Positions 1 through 9,757 of a DNA stretch of 64,000 bases are shown piece after piece. Numbering within the stretch: the stretch's first letter is position 1; each line of letters opens with the position of its first letter. This DNA comes from Archivesica marissinica (lineage: Eukaryota; Mollusca; Bivalvia; Venerida; Vesicomyidae). The DNA is taken from positions 49,966,851 through 50,030,850 of the forward strand of contig CM026404.1 of NCBI GenBank assembly GCA_014843695.1, read 5' to 3'. The translations under genes and the position numbers were made by a program. Below the pieces are notes generated by a model. The model was not told the origin of the DNA and made no database searches. It saw nothing but the letters and a program-made list of their open reading frames with translations.

Positions 1-1
1 C

Positions 2-112
2 AATCAACGCCTCTTAAGATGGGCACTGTGTCTCTCAGAATTTAATTTGACCATTAAACATATTAAAGGGACTCAAAATATACTTGCAGATTTCCTTAGT
101 AGAGTTCAATAA
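2..112 (+). mobile_element. Ty3/gypsy-like RNase H C-terminal fragment
   Basis: The frame starting at base 2 reads 36 codons and then TAA at 110-112. It contains the segment RLLRWALCLSEFNLTIKHIK followed by G-T-Q-N-I-L-A-D-F-L-S-R-V. The motifs R-W-A-L, I-K-H-I-K-G and A-D-F-L-S-R are typical of the end of the RNase H domain in Ty3/gypsy-type LTR retrotransposon Pol. The fragment is cut by the window edge. No integrase follows; the frame simply stops. Either the element is truncated here, or it belongs to a lineage whose integrase precedes the reverse transcriptase (Gmr1-like). It is a transposon relic, not a host gene. Confidence 0.85.
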
Positions 113-1690
113 TTGTGATGTGTACCGATAGGAATTCAGTAGTTTAGTATACAAACACTGCCTCTATGATTAGACTGTTGGTACCTAGCGAGAGAAATGC
201 TATTTTTGTAATATATGATGTATTGATGTTATATTGTTTTCTCCTATATATCCGATGGAGTGAAGATTTGTAAATCGGCCAGTGGCGGGCGATTTCAACT
301 TGGGTAGGGAGGATTGTGCAAAAGATAGAAAAAACAAACATATATTTGCACGAATAAATTATTGTCATATATAAATAGAAATGTATTATATAAATACATT
401 TATTTATATATATGACACATTGTTAACCATGTAAGATTATAATTATTATGTATAATCGTCTGCTATTATTTTCGCGCCTAAATTATCAGTTCTTTGTTTG
501 CGCGGGAACACTATATTTTGACACCACCGAATGCAGGTAGTCAGTTAGTTTAAACAATTTTTAAACAATATTTTATTTCAATGAATATACATAGTATAAT
601 GATCACAATAAGAAAATACATGTAGGATTGAGGAGAAAGAACATAACAGATGTTTAGGAATAACAGATGTTTTAGGAATTGTTATATCATATAGACACTG
701 ATTCAATCGTGTATATAAGAAATGGATTTTATTAACTAAAATCAGATACACTAAGGCCTACCTCCAGGAGAGAGTGTGGCGTGATCTCAATCTATTATAT
801 GGAACATATAAACTGTTTTTATGATACTTAGATACTATGGACATTATAAGAATTATAACTTATAAAGATTTGTCGAATAATTAAATCGTTCAGCCATAGA
901 AGAAACAGAGAGTTTCGGCGAACCATATCGAAGGTGATTAAAAGTTAATCTAATCAGAAACATTGATTAGATTATAGTGATATTGAGTAATGACGGATTA
1001 GAGAGACTGGAGTTAATTATACTGTGTAGCGCATAGTCGGCTCACACAATTGGATTGTTAAATAAGCTTTTATTGATACGATGTATATATATATAAATCA
1101 CTGATTATATATATATGAATATCTCTGATGCCAATTTAAACTAGATATTATATAGAAGAAATGTAAATCTGTGTTGAGTTATCATTAATACATATAATAA
1201 AGAAGAAACCCCCTAGACAACTCCAGCGAGTCTACAATAGGATAGACCCTGGTAAGAGCCGTAGCAACTGAGACATATAATTACGAGAAGAAAAAGGAGA
1301 GTTTGCGACACACGTCGCAGTCGGGGTACCAATCTCGCAGCAGCATCAGCGTAGGATAATGTGATCTTATTGGCAAACTTGCAACAAGGGGCACACCATC
1401 CAGCATCGTTGTTTTGCAGAAGTGGTGGAGGTAGGGAGTGACCCTGGAGCGACATAGACGATCAGCCGTCTAACAGTTAGATCCGTTTGTATACTGACAC
1501 CAAAAAGAAACTGTGCACTTGCCTTAGAGGTAAAATTGATATCCATTTAGAAAATATATTGGCAAATTTGGACGTCTACGCGCTTAATTATTGGGTAAAT
1601 TAGTCCAATGCGTGGAGGATTATTTTCTTCTTTCATAATAGTAAAATCCATAATTTTAAAATTTGTAACGAAAATGTATCGCTTGATATA
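113..1690. other. Non-coding stretch, possible retroelement flank or LTR
   Basis: No supported gene lies here. A purine-rich run at 302-313 (GGGTAGGGAGGA) is followed by TGTGCA at 315, which resembles a polypurine tract next to an LTR start. I could not find a second LTR copy in the window, so an LTR is only a suggestion. The rest is AT-rich, with short TATATA runs near 361-415 and 1081-1125. Open frames up to 80 codons (1213-1455, minus) show no recognisable family. Confidence 0.4.
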
Positions 1691-1695
1691 AAAGT

Positions 1696-1968
1696 CAGGC
1701 GCGTAGCTAGGCCTAACTATTGAGTACGCACCATTTTATGGGGATAATCTTTTCCGCTATGTGGTCTCAGGTGACTAATGCATACTATGAACATCAGATA
1801 AAATCAATATCTGTTGGCATTTCGATCGTTTCTTGTGAATGACCAATGTCTGTGTCCCCCTTACGACCCAGTTTTCATTGTATTTTTCTCATTTATACAT
1901 ATCATTTTCATTTTCAGGAACTGTCAAAATTAATCTTACGCACGTGCGTAAGCCTAGCTACGCGCCTG
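1696..1968. mobile_element. MITE-like element with 20-bp terminal inverted repeats
   Basis: The left end begins CAGGCGCGTAGCTAGGC at 1696. The right end, read on the minus strand from 1968, gives the same sequence; 19 of the first 20 bases match. The element is 273 bp long and is flanked on both sides by AAAGT (1691-1695 and 1969-1973), which looks like a 5-bp target-site duplication. It has no transposase frame, so it is a non-autonomous DNA transposon. The superfamily is not certain. Confidence 0.75.
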
Positions 1969-2229
1969 AAAGTGCACATTTTTGTTATGATGTCAGTATA
2001 TGTTACTGCGGGATAACGAACAGTGAGGAGAGTTGTCACGTTTATTGCAACATCAGCAGTAATAAATTATATCTTAGAGTAATAACATCGCGCGAAGCAA
2101 ATAAAAATGTATATATTTCACGCATGAATAACATTGCTATTATGCATTCTTCCGAAATAATATAAAATGATACATGTACGAGTGCTCTCGAGTTGTTGCA
2201 ATCATAAAACATGAATATGTATATAATAA

Positions 2230-2585
2230 AACATTTACTTGCCTTGCCTTGCTTGCCTGTCCTGGCTGCTGGCTGCCGGCCTTGCCTTGTCTTGCCTTAC
2301 CTTGCCTGGCATGGCATGGCATGGCATGGCATGGCATGGCATGGCATGGCATGGCATGGCATGGCATGGCATGGCATGGCATGGCCTTGGCCTTGGCCTT
2401 GGCCTTGGGCTTGGCCTGGCCTGGCATGGCCTGGCCTCTGACCTTTGGCCTGGCCTGGCCTGGATTGCATTGCCTTGCCTTGTCTTGCCTAGCCGTATCA
2501 TGCCCTGTCATGCCTTACCTTACCTTTACTTTACATTGCACCACTCCACTCCACTGTGCACTCCACTCCACTCCACTCCACTTTA
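2230..2585. repeat. Low-complexity cluster of 5-6 bp repeats
   Basis: CTTGC-rich DNA at the left passes into a pentanucleotide (GGCAT)n at about 2308-2384, then (CTTGGC)n to about 2412, mixed CCTGGC and CTTGC units to about 2520, and (CCACT)n at about 2540-2582. All frames over it stay open on both strands only because of repeat composition. It ends about 90 bp before the exon at 2678. Confidence 0.9.
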
Positions 2586-2677
2586 CTTACATACTCATAC
2601 AAGTGTATAATTCTAACCAATACAAGTGAAAAGAATGTCTATCGTTGAAAATATGGACATATTAATGTTATTTTCAG

Positions 2678-2766
2678 AGTAACGCTCAGATTGATTTTCT
2701 GGTGTGCACCGGGGCATTCTGGACCGCTATGCCTTGCAGACAATGGCACCGACACTTGCCAACCAG
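2678..2766 (+). CDS. Exon of EGF-repeat membrane protein, DSL-like cysteines
   Basis: A pyrimidine-rich acceptor (TTATTTTCAG, ending 2677) opens this 89-nt exon, and a weak donor AG|GTTAGC closes it at 2766/2767. In the only stop-free frame it ends FWCAPGHSGPLC, then LADNGTDTCQP. It enters with one nucleotide finishing a codon and leaves with a single G. That G joins GA at 4249 to make Gly, giving CQPGWYGDTC across the junction. The cysteine spacing and the GH...C...G...C..GW.G..C pattern resemble the C-terminal half of a DSL (Delta/Serrate/LAG-2) domain. The spacing between the first two cysteines is shorter than usual in Delta or Jagged. An ordinary EGF half-domain is the alternative. Exons carrying the start and signal peptide were not found. 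Confidence 0.6.
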
Positions 2767-3141
2767 GTTAGCAATATTAATAATAAATGGTAAATCTAAA
2801 TCAGGAAACTAAATAAACAAACGAAATACTGATTACGATGAAAACGACAGACTACGCCGTTTCTTAATGACGTATCAATAATATGTATGACGTGTGTTCC
2901 CATGGCTACTTTAGAAATACCTTTATAATGTTGAGGGAACACCGTATTCGGAGCATTCTTCACATTAATTTAATAATATCTTATTTGCTATGTGCCATTT
3001 ACATTATATACATAATCATGACAAAGCAAAGAAAGAGCAAACTAGGTTGGACAACAAGTTCTAACAACAGTGGTATACTGCGCTCCCTCCTCAAACCCTT
3101 CACATCAATACGTCACAATTGATTGCCATTATGGACCATCC

Positions 3142-3424
3142 ATGGTGCGGTGGATATGGTGTCCGTCTCGTACCCGTGGTTAGTTGGTTCGAACCAACCG
3201 AATACAGATTTGGCTGTCTAATTAGCGAAGTGCTCACCAATACAGCCCGAGTTCGATCCTCGGAATGGGAAGTATGTGATCGGACAGGTGGGTGTCCTCC
3301 GGGTACTCCGGTTTCCATCCACACAAATGACCACATATACGCTTTCATCCCGCTCCAACGAAAGTGATTAATATAAGTTGTTAAAGCTTATTTCGCAATC
3401 GTTGTAAATTAAATACGTTTAAAC
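3142..3424 (+). mobile_element. SINE family A copy, with tRNA-like leader
   Basis: A B-box-like GTTCGATCC and the words CTCCGGGTACTCCGGTTTCC, ACCACATATACGCTTTCATC and TTAATATAAGTTGTTAAAGC follow in the order seen in the other family A copies. The core is about 3213-3424. Upstream, 3142-3205 carries another tRNA-like stretch with a GGTTCGAACC palindrome. The copy is diverged and lies in the intron between the first two exons recognised here. Confidence 0.75.
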
Positions 3425-3483
3425 TAACAGAATAGCACCGTCGTGGTGGCCATAAATAAGACACTTGCATCCATATGACATTA

Positions 3484-3518
3484 TTCCCTCATGGCGATGA
3501 AATCCATCAGAAATGAAT
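3484..3518 (+). mobile_element. SINE family B fragment
   Basis: A short piece reading CCCTCATGGCGATGAAATCC then ATCAGAAATGA matches the central part of family B (compare 50180-50210). Head and tail are missing. Confidence 0.5.
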
Positions 3519-3762
3519 GTCTCTTTAGTTTAAGCATATTTTAGTTCCCAATATAATACATATTGAACAATGTAAACATCACATATATCAAAATACAGAA
3601 AAAGGGTTAGAATGAAAGACAGAGTCTTATATAATTTTTCTACTCTCTATAGCGAATACCCTAATATTGTAAGAACTTATTCCGCAATCAAGTATAACCT
3701 GATTGGCATTTTTGGAAGGGCTTAACTAATATAAAGGTAGTGATGAAGACATCAAGTTCTCT

Positions 3763-4009
3763 GTAATCCAGGGATCGCAGGTTCGATTCGCCGTCTGACC
3801 CTAATAAAACTAACAATCTTTCAGATGGGACGTTAAACCGAGGTCTCGTGTCGGTGCTTTACACCGTGTACGTAAAAGAACCAGAGGAGATTCTGGAATG
3901 GGTCTCTGTCTGTATCAGTGCACTATCCTCCAAAATCTAAAATGACTAATCTCTTCAGGAGGCATCGCTCATATGGGCAACCGGTAGCGACGATAAATAA
4001 ACCTAAAAA
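3763..4009 (+). mobile_element. SINE family C copy, head truncated
   Basis: It starts inside the tRNA-like head (AATCCAGGGATCGCAGGTTC) and runs through GTCTGACCCTAATAAAA, GGTCTCGTGTCGGTGCTTTA, AACCAGAGGAGATTCTGG and ATGGGCAACCGGTAGCGACG to the AAATAAACC tail. Several near-identical copies occur elsewhere in the window. It lies in the intron upstream of the main EGF exon. Confidence 0.85.
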
Positions 4010-4248
4010 ACACTCAAGTTTTCTAGCTACATTAACACTATCGATACCAATCCCACAAACTTTAGGTACTCTAGAATATTCAATGCGTAGTTTTCCGATG
4101 ACGACATCTGGGATATTATTGTCTACACATTTGACCCACAAAATGGCGACACAACGTTGTATTTGGTCACGTGAGTGTATGTAGTTGATTGAAGCAATTA
4201 TAATTGTACCATGCCGTATAACCGTCTATTCGTATTCTTTCTTGTCAG

Positions 4249-6002
4249 GATGGTACGGGGACACGTGCGAAATACAACTCAGTGCATGCAGCCCAAATCC
4301 GTGCAAGCACGGCGGCCGTTGCAACCTCCAACCTAACAACGGTTACAATTGCACGTGTAACCCAGGCTACACCGGATTATCGTGCGAGAAAGACTTTGAT
4401 GAGTGTACATTACACATATGTCAACATAACGCCACGTGTCAAAACACAAACGGTGCATTTAATTGTATTTGCGCGTCTCTTTGGACCGGGTTGATTTGCA
4501 CGGAAGACAGAGATCCTGCGTGTGTTCCGGATCCCTGTGCACATGGAAAATGCATAGCGGATATAACTCGTGATGAAAATTATAGATGTGAATGCAATAA
4601 AGGATGGACAGATACGAATTGCAACATGAAATTGCAATGCAGTGACCTCTGTATACACGGTGAATGTCGTAGACTGAACGGTGCTGACACGTGTATTTGC
4701 CATGCAGGCTTCTCCGGGAAACATTGCAACGAAGATATTAATGAATGTTTAGCTAAGCCTTGTCAGAATGGAGGAGAGTGCAAGAATGCATTTGGCAACT
4801 TTTCTTGCACGTGTGGTGAAGGTTATGGGGGTGATCTGTGTCAAAATGTCACAGGAGCTTGTAAAGGTGTCGTCTGTCAAAATAATGGCTCGTGCTTGGA
4901 TATCGGTGCTGTTTTTCTTTGCATGTGTATTAATGGCTTTACAGGGGATTTTTGCGAAACGAAAATAAATTATTGTGAAAATATTACTTGTGCGAATAAT
5001 GGAACTTGTTATGAATATATGGTCCATGATTTCCTGTGCGATTGTTCCCAGTTCTGGGCTGGAAAAACATGTGATATTGATGTAAATGAGTGCGCTAAAA
5101 ATGTTTGTAAAAATGGCGGCCTCTGCAGAAATTTACGAGGATCTTTCAATTGTGATTGTCCGAACGGCTGGACCGGACGTGATTGCTCATCGGATATGGA
5201 CGAATGTACCGGTCCGTTTCAACTTTGTAATTACGGTAACTGCACTAACACTCCAGGAAGCTATACATGCGCATGCACGGCAGGATATACCGGTCCTCAC
5301 TGTACAATGAAATTAGCTTCATGCCAAAATATAACATGCGGTGGGCATGGGCATTGTTTTGAACACGTGCATGGGTATTTTTGTAATTGTAATCCGGGTT
5401 ACACGGGTACAGATTGTGACGTCGATGTTAATGAATGTGGCCTAAATGTTTGCGGCAAACAGGCCATAAACTGCACTAATCTGTCCGGATCTTATAACTG
5501 TACGTGCAATACCGGCTGGCACGGGCATAACTGTACACAAGGAATCCTTGTTCCGGGAACGGCATATGCACGAATACACCCGGAAATTATGTATGTTCAT
5601 GTTTTCCGGGATTTTCAGGAGCTGATTGTTCAGTTTTTCTAAATGTCTGCGAAGACTTAATCTGTAGAAATAACGGAACATGTGTTGTGAAGAATTCTGA
5701 AACTAAGTGCGCATGTGTGACCGGATGGACGGGAATTTCATGCGCAGACGATGTTAACGAGTGTGAAATTAACATTCCATGTAAGAATTCTGGGATTTGT
5801 CAGAACACAGACGGCTCTTACTACTGTCGATGCATGGCTGGGTGGACCGGAAATGCGTGTGAAACAGATATAGATGAATGTATAGATCCAGTATGCCAAA
5901 ACAAAGGAGTGTGCAGTAATATCCCTGGAAGTTTTAAGTGCGCATGTCAGACAGGGTGGATAGGAATGGTGTGTGAAATTCAAAACATGAAGTCACTTAC
6001 TG
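4249..6002 (+). CDS. Main exon of a multi-EGF membrane protein
   Basis: The exon opens after TTTCTTGTCAG (ending 4248) and ends at a G|GTAGGT donor (6002/6003). It enters and leaves in phase 1, as is usual for EGF exons. It encodes the rest of the DSL-like unit (GWYGDTC) and about 15 EGF-like repeats. Several begin D-[IVF]-[DN]-E-C, the calcium-binding type (for example DINEC near 4737, DVNEC near 5081, DVNEC near 5750, DIDEC near 5866). The pattern C..G..G..C ends each repeat (for example CNPGYTGLSC). Such arrays mediate extracellular binding in Notch ligands, Notch, Crumbs and fibropellins. The reading frame changes near 5541, where an expected first cysteine of a repeat is missing; see findings. 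With the stalk, TM and tail exons downstream, a Delta/Jagged-like or other EGF-rich type I surface protein is the best guess. Confidence 0.88.
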
Positions 6003-6490
6003 GTAGGTTATGGGTTGTTTTTCATACACTTTTATGTCACTAGTGTTCTTTCCGAATCGAACAGTAAGAAAGTAAATCAGTAGACACATGCTACAGATAA
6101 TACATGTACATTCGGGTATATTTGTAATAGATAAACATATTTAAAGGACATGTTTATACAAACTAAATATGCAGCCAAGTTGTTGGTTATTACCCGTATA
6201 ACATGCGTGTTACCATATGCGGATGTTATCCAATTACGAGTATGTGACTAATTATTCAGATCATGGATTATACTAGATATAGTTTCTGTATTTCCCCAAT
6301 TTGTACAAATGTATGCTTAAAGGCTCAAACTTCGTTTTCCTGGAATGCACTGCACTGTCTAATAATCTAAGGAGTAACTGATTAGAATGTGTTCCACTCA
6401 GGGATACTGTAATGAGTAGGTGATTGCTGTATTTTCCATCATATGTTTTCAATAAATGTAAAACAATTTGAAGATTTTAAATAACAATAT
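6003..6490 (+). other. Intron sequence, nothing recognised
   Basis: Begins with the splice donor GTAGGT. It is AT-rich and unique, with no repeat or gene that I can support. Confidence 0.6.
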
Positions 6491-7045
6491 TGTCTGCAAT
6501 GGTAGCGGTTTTGTGGAATAACTGTTCGCAATTGTAGTGGTTTTGTGGAATAAATGTTTGCAATTGTAGTGGTTTTGTGGAATAACTGTTTGCAATTGTA
6601 GTGGTTTTGTGGAATAACTGTTTGCAATGATAGCGGTTTTGTGGAATAACTGTTTGCAATGGTAGTGGTTTTGTGGAATAACTGTTTGCAATTGTAGTCG
6701 TTTTGTTGAATAACTGTTTGCAATTGTAGTGGTTTTGTGGAATAACTGTTTGCAATGGTAGCGGTTTTGTGGAATAACTGTTTGCAATTGTAGTGGTTTT
6801 GTGGAATAACTATTTGCAATTGTAGTGGTTTTGTGGAATAACTGTTTGCAATGGTAGCGGTTTTGTGGAATAACAGTTTGCAATTGTAGTGGTTTTGTGG
6901 AATAACTGTTTGCAATTGTAGTGGTTTTGTGGATAACTGTTTGCAATGGTAGCGGTTTTGTGGAATAACAGTTTGCAATTGTAGTGGTTTTGTGGAATAA
7001 CTGTTTGCAATTGTGTGGTTTTGTGGAATAACTGTTTGCAATTGT
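6491..7045. repeat. 32-bp minisatellite in an intron
   Basis: About 17 copies of a 32-bp unit containing GTAGTGGTTTTGTGGAATAA and CTGTTTGCAATT, with GTAGCGG and ACAGTTTG variants. Because 3 x 32 = 96 is a multiple of 3 and the unit lacks stops on the minus strand, three minus-strand frames stay open for up to 220 codons. These are repeat artefacts. Confidence 0.93.
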
Positions 7046-7127
7046 TCTTCTGTACTGTGACGTATTTATGTTGTTGTCTGATTTAATATCATTCTCTTGA
7101 TCCCTGATCAAGATAATTTTACTACTA

Positions 7128-7184
7128 GTATATACTACTAATATATTCTAATATATTCTAATATATTCTAATATACTAATATTA
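7128..7184. repeat. Short TA-rich tandem repeat
   Basis: Four or five units of about 10 bp (ATATATTCTA) end about 60 bp upstream of the acceptor at 7242. Confidence 0.8.
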
Positions 7185-7242
7185 ATGTCCAGTGTTCATT
7201 TATTTGAAGTGGGTACTGTAACGTGTACTATTTCCATTCCAG

Positions 7243-7378
7243 GAAAGTTGCTTAGATTCGTCTTTCAACACAACATCCTAAAGCAATTCGTGCCACCAAC
7301 AATTTCTCATACCAGCGCTTTTTTATCAGACTATGTATGCAACAGTTCAAATATCTACTTCTTCCTGGGTTCCATACA
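7243..7378 (+). CDS. Exon of EGF membrane protein, post-EGF segment
   Basis: Acceptor TTTCCATTCCAG ends at 7242 and the donor is A|GTAAGC at 7378/7379. The exon begins with GA, which joins the G at 6002 to make Gly, and continues K-L-L-R-F-V-F-Q-H-N. It holds one cysteine (DYVCNSSN, with a possible N-glycosylation site) and ends with CA, completed to Gln by the A at 8689. It is 136 nt with no stop in the joined frame. No domain family is recognised. It may be part of a membrane-proximal fold between the EGF array and the Ser/Thr stalk. Confidence 0.65.
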
Positions 7379-7430
7379 GTAAGCATTACATGTCCTCTTG
7401 CTGGATAAATATCCATTTTGTTTTATATAA

Positions 7431-7660
7431 GTTTATTTAACGGCGCTACCGGTTGCCCATTTGATCGACTGGCAGCCTTACCTAAGGCTTTCCTTGGCAG
7501 GCTCCAGCGGATGACCAGTACGTGTGGCACCAACCTCCGTAAGAAACTGCAAACGTATATCAATGAGACACGGCCTGAATTGGGCTCAAACCCGTGACCA
7601 TCAGTGATGATAGGTTACAGTGGTATACAAGTCAGCGACCGTAATCACAACGGAGGCGGA
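7431..7660 (-). mobile_element. SINE family D copy
   Basis: On the minus strand it runs from a tRNA-like head (TCCGCCTCCGTTGTGATTAC, B-box-like GGTTTGAGCC) to a tail reading AAATGGGCAACCGGTAGCG followed by CCGTTAAATAAAC. The tail is nearly the same as in family C although the body differs. It starts about 50 bp after the exon donor at 7379. Confidence 0.65.
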
Positions 7661-7747
7661 CATATATATCCATATAATTATACACTTGCAGTGTATTGGA
7701 ACAACGTATTAAGTCATCAGTAACAGTATATTTAGAACTACGAGAAT

Positions 7748-7985
7748 TGTTTATACACATTTATTTTAGCTCGATTGCGAAACAAGTTCTTACAACTTAT
7801 ATTAATCACTCTCGCGACCTCATTCCTGATGGAATCCATCGCCACGAGGGAGAGAGAAGAGACAACGTGGAATTTAAATGCCTTGCCTAAGGGCACAATC
7901 GTAATGGCTCCAGCGGGGCTCGAACTCCGGACCTTACGAACCTGAAGCGAATGAGCATCCACGGCGCTATCACGACTTCCACAAG
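7748..7985 (-). mobile_element. SINE family B copy with target-site duplication
   Basis: On the minus strand it has a tRNA-like head (GATAGCGC, then GGAGTTCGAGCCCCGCTGG), the body words CCCTTAGGCAAGGCATTTAA and GATGGATTCCATCAGGAATG, and the tail TTAATATAAGTTGTAAGAAC. TACGAGAAT flanks it at 7739-7747 and 7986-7994, a 9-bp target-site duplication that supports a true retroposition event. Confidence 0.88.
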
Positions 7986-8132
7986 TACGAGAATGCAAAT
8001 CGACTTTAGTTTGATTACATTAGTGTACTAGTAATCGTTGTCGAGAGGTTTGAGAGAACATAGGCGGAGCTAAGTATCTTGCCTAAGGTCATTAACATTG
8101 CACCACAGAGTTTCCAAAATTACCGAAACAAC

Positions 8133-8297
8133 TTTCGTGTGGTTTACGTTTATTTATCGTCGCTACCGGCTGTCCATATGAGCGACGCCTCCTGAAGAGA
8201 TTAGTAATTTTAGATTTGTGGAGAATAATCTCCTCTGGTTCTTGTACGTGCACTGACACGAGACCTCGGATTAAAGTCCCACCTGACAGACAGTTAA
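8133..8297 (-). mobile_element. SINE family C fragment with target-site duplication
   Basis: The family C tail and mid-body (CGTCGCTACCGGCTGTCCAT, then GACACGAGACCTCGG) are present in minus orientation. The tRNA-like head is missing and there is an internal deletion. TACCGAAACAAC is repeated at 8121-8132 and 8298-8309, a 12-bp duplication that marks a 5'-truncated insertion. Confidence 0.85.
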
Positions 8298-8375
8298 TAC
8301 CGAAACAACGAGCATACTAAAATATGTATTGATGTCAGGCCTTATCCACGTCTGTTCATAACACATTATTGTTTT

Positions 8376-8660
8376 GTTTGTTTTTTGGGGGATTTAGTGT
8401 CGCACCAACATCTTAGGTCGTATGCTATCTTTCCCGCTATTATTGGTGGAGTGGAGGAAGATCCATCGTGCCCATTGGAGCAGTGTTACAGTTCAGGCAC
8501 TGACGGCACCACGGTAGAACCATCGATCTTCCGCAAGCCAGCTGGATAACTTCCTTACGTGAAATAATTCGACAAAGCAAATGCGATTCGAACATACAGC
8601 GGTGAGGAGCAAGTGCCTTGAAGCAATGACCGTAACGACTCGGCTTCGGAGGCCTATCTC
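8376..8660 (-). mobile_element. SINE family F copy
   Basis: A T-rich start and GTCGCACCAACATCTTAGG lead to a tRNA-like head on the minus strand (GAAGCCGAGTCGTTACGGTC, with TGTATGTTCGAATCGC). It resembles the copies at 9385-9625 and 15193-15435. Its head end lies about 28 bp from the splice acceptor at 8688. Confidence 0.6.
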
Positions 8661-8688
8661 ATAACACGTTTTACAATTTAAATTTCAG

Positions 8689-9031
8689 AAATAATTCCTT
8701 ACAGTTTAGAGCACAGTGTAACGGAGTTCCGATATCAAAGGTTCAGATTACGACCACTCTACAATCCATTCCTAATCGCATTCTGTCTCATTTATTTCCA
8801 TCACCTCTGACTCAAGTACAGGAAATACTCATCGAATCTTCAACTTCACACACAACGAAACAGGCATCTACCAATACAGCTTCCTCATCTCCACCGCGCT
8901 CTTCTCTGTCTTCACAATCGTCTTCAAATATGTTACCATCCTCGTCGCCAAATGGTGCAATATCAGTGGCAACACTATCCACTTTAAAGGCAGGTCCATC
9001 AACGACGCTGAACGTAGTATCAGATAACGAG
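8689..9031 (+). CDS. Exon of EGF membrane protein, Ser/Thr-rich stalk
   Basis: Acceptor TTTAAATTTCAG ends at 8688, and donor GAG|GTAAAT closes the exon at 9031/9032. The first A completes the Gln codon left open at 7378. The remaining 114 codons have no stop and end in phase 0. The first third has one cysteine (FRAQCNGVPISK). The rest is very rich in Ser, Thr and Pro (for example SSSPPRSSLSSQSSSN), as in O-glycosylated juxtamembrane stalks. The transmembrane exon follows in the same phase. No family is recognised beyond that. Confidence 0.72.
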
Positions 9032-9087
9032 GTAAATGTTTATAGTAACTGTTTGTTTTTGTTATGTTGGTTTTTTAGTACAAATGT

Positions 9088-9310
9088 GTTTTAACTCGAT
9101 TGCGAACAAGTTCATACAACTTATATTAATCACTCTCGAAACCTCATTCCTGATGGAATCAATCGCCACAAGGGAGAGAGAAGAGGCATTTGGAAATACA
9201 TTGCCTATATAAGGGCACAATCGTAACGGCTCCAGTGGGGGCTCGAACTCTGGACCTTTCGCACCTGAAGCGAACGCGCTATCACTGCGCTATAGCCTAT
9301 CACGACTTCC
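9088..9310 (-). mobile_element. SINE family B copy
   Basis: Same order of words as the copy at 7748-7985, in minus orientation (AACTCGATTGCGAACAAG to GCCTATCACGACTTCC). Its tail begins about 55 bp after the exon donor at 9032. No clear target-site duplication was seen. Confidence 0.8.
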
Positions 9311-9384
9311 ACGTCCAAAACCATTTATAACCAAAATTTCAGTAGGATGGCCCGCCTTTTTCGTTGTTATTTCCTTGTTTGTTG

Positions 9385-9625
9385 TTGGGTTTTTTTTGGA
9401 GGGGGGTCGCACAAACAGCATAGGTCATATGGCAACTTTCCAACTATTATTGATGGAGGAAGATCCCTGACATCTACGTAGAACAATCTAGCTGCATAGC
9501 TTCATCGCATGCAAATATTTGACAACCCCAGTGGACATCAAACCTACAGCGGAGAGCGGTAAGTGATTTGAATTGAACAACCCTAACCACTCGACACATG
9601 ATGTGCCCCCCCCCCTCCTTCCCCG
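9385..9625 (-). mobile_element. SINE family F copy, diverged
   Basis: Words such as GTCGCACAAACAGCATAGG, ATTATTGATGGAGGAAGATC and ACCTACAGCGGAGAGC parallel the copy at 8376-8660. A run of C residues at about 9606-9616 ends it. Confidence 0.5.
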
Positions 9626-9757
9626 AAGCGTACAGTCAGTCTAGTCACATTAATAATAACTTAACTAATGCAAAAATATGTGTAGTGGGAAGAGGATGGA
9701 TACACCTTGCTCCAAATGGAACGTTGGACGACAACAGGTGTTGCAATAATAGCAGTT

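Noticed and set aside
1839..2165. 108-codon frame with several cysteines
   Set aside because: It begins inside the MITE and shows no domain or matching splice phase with the 2678 exon.
6439..7111. Minus-strand frames of about 200 codons in the intron
   Set aside because: Products of the 32-bp minisatellite, open in several frames together.
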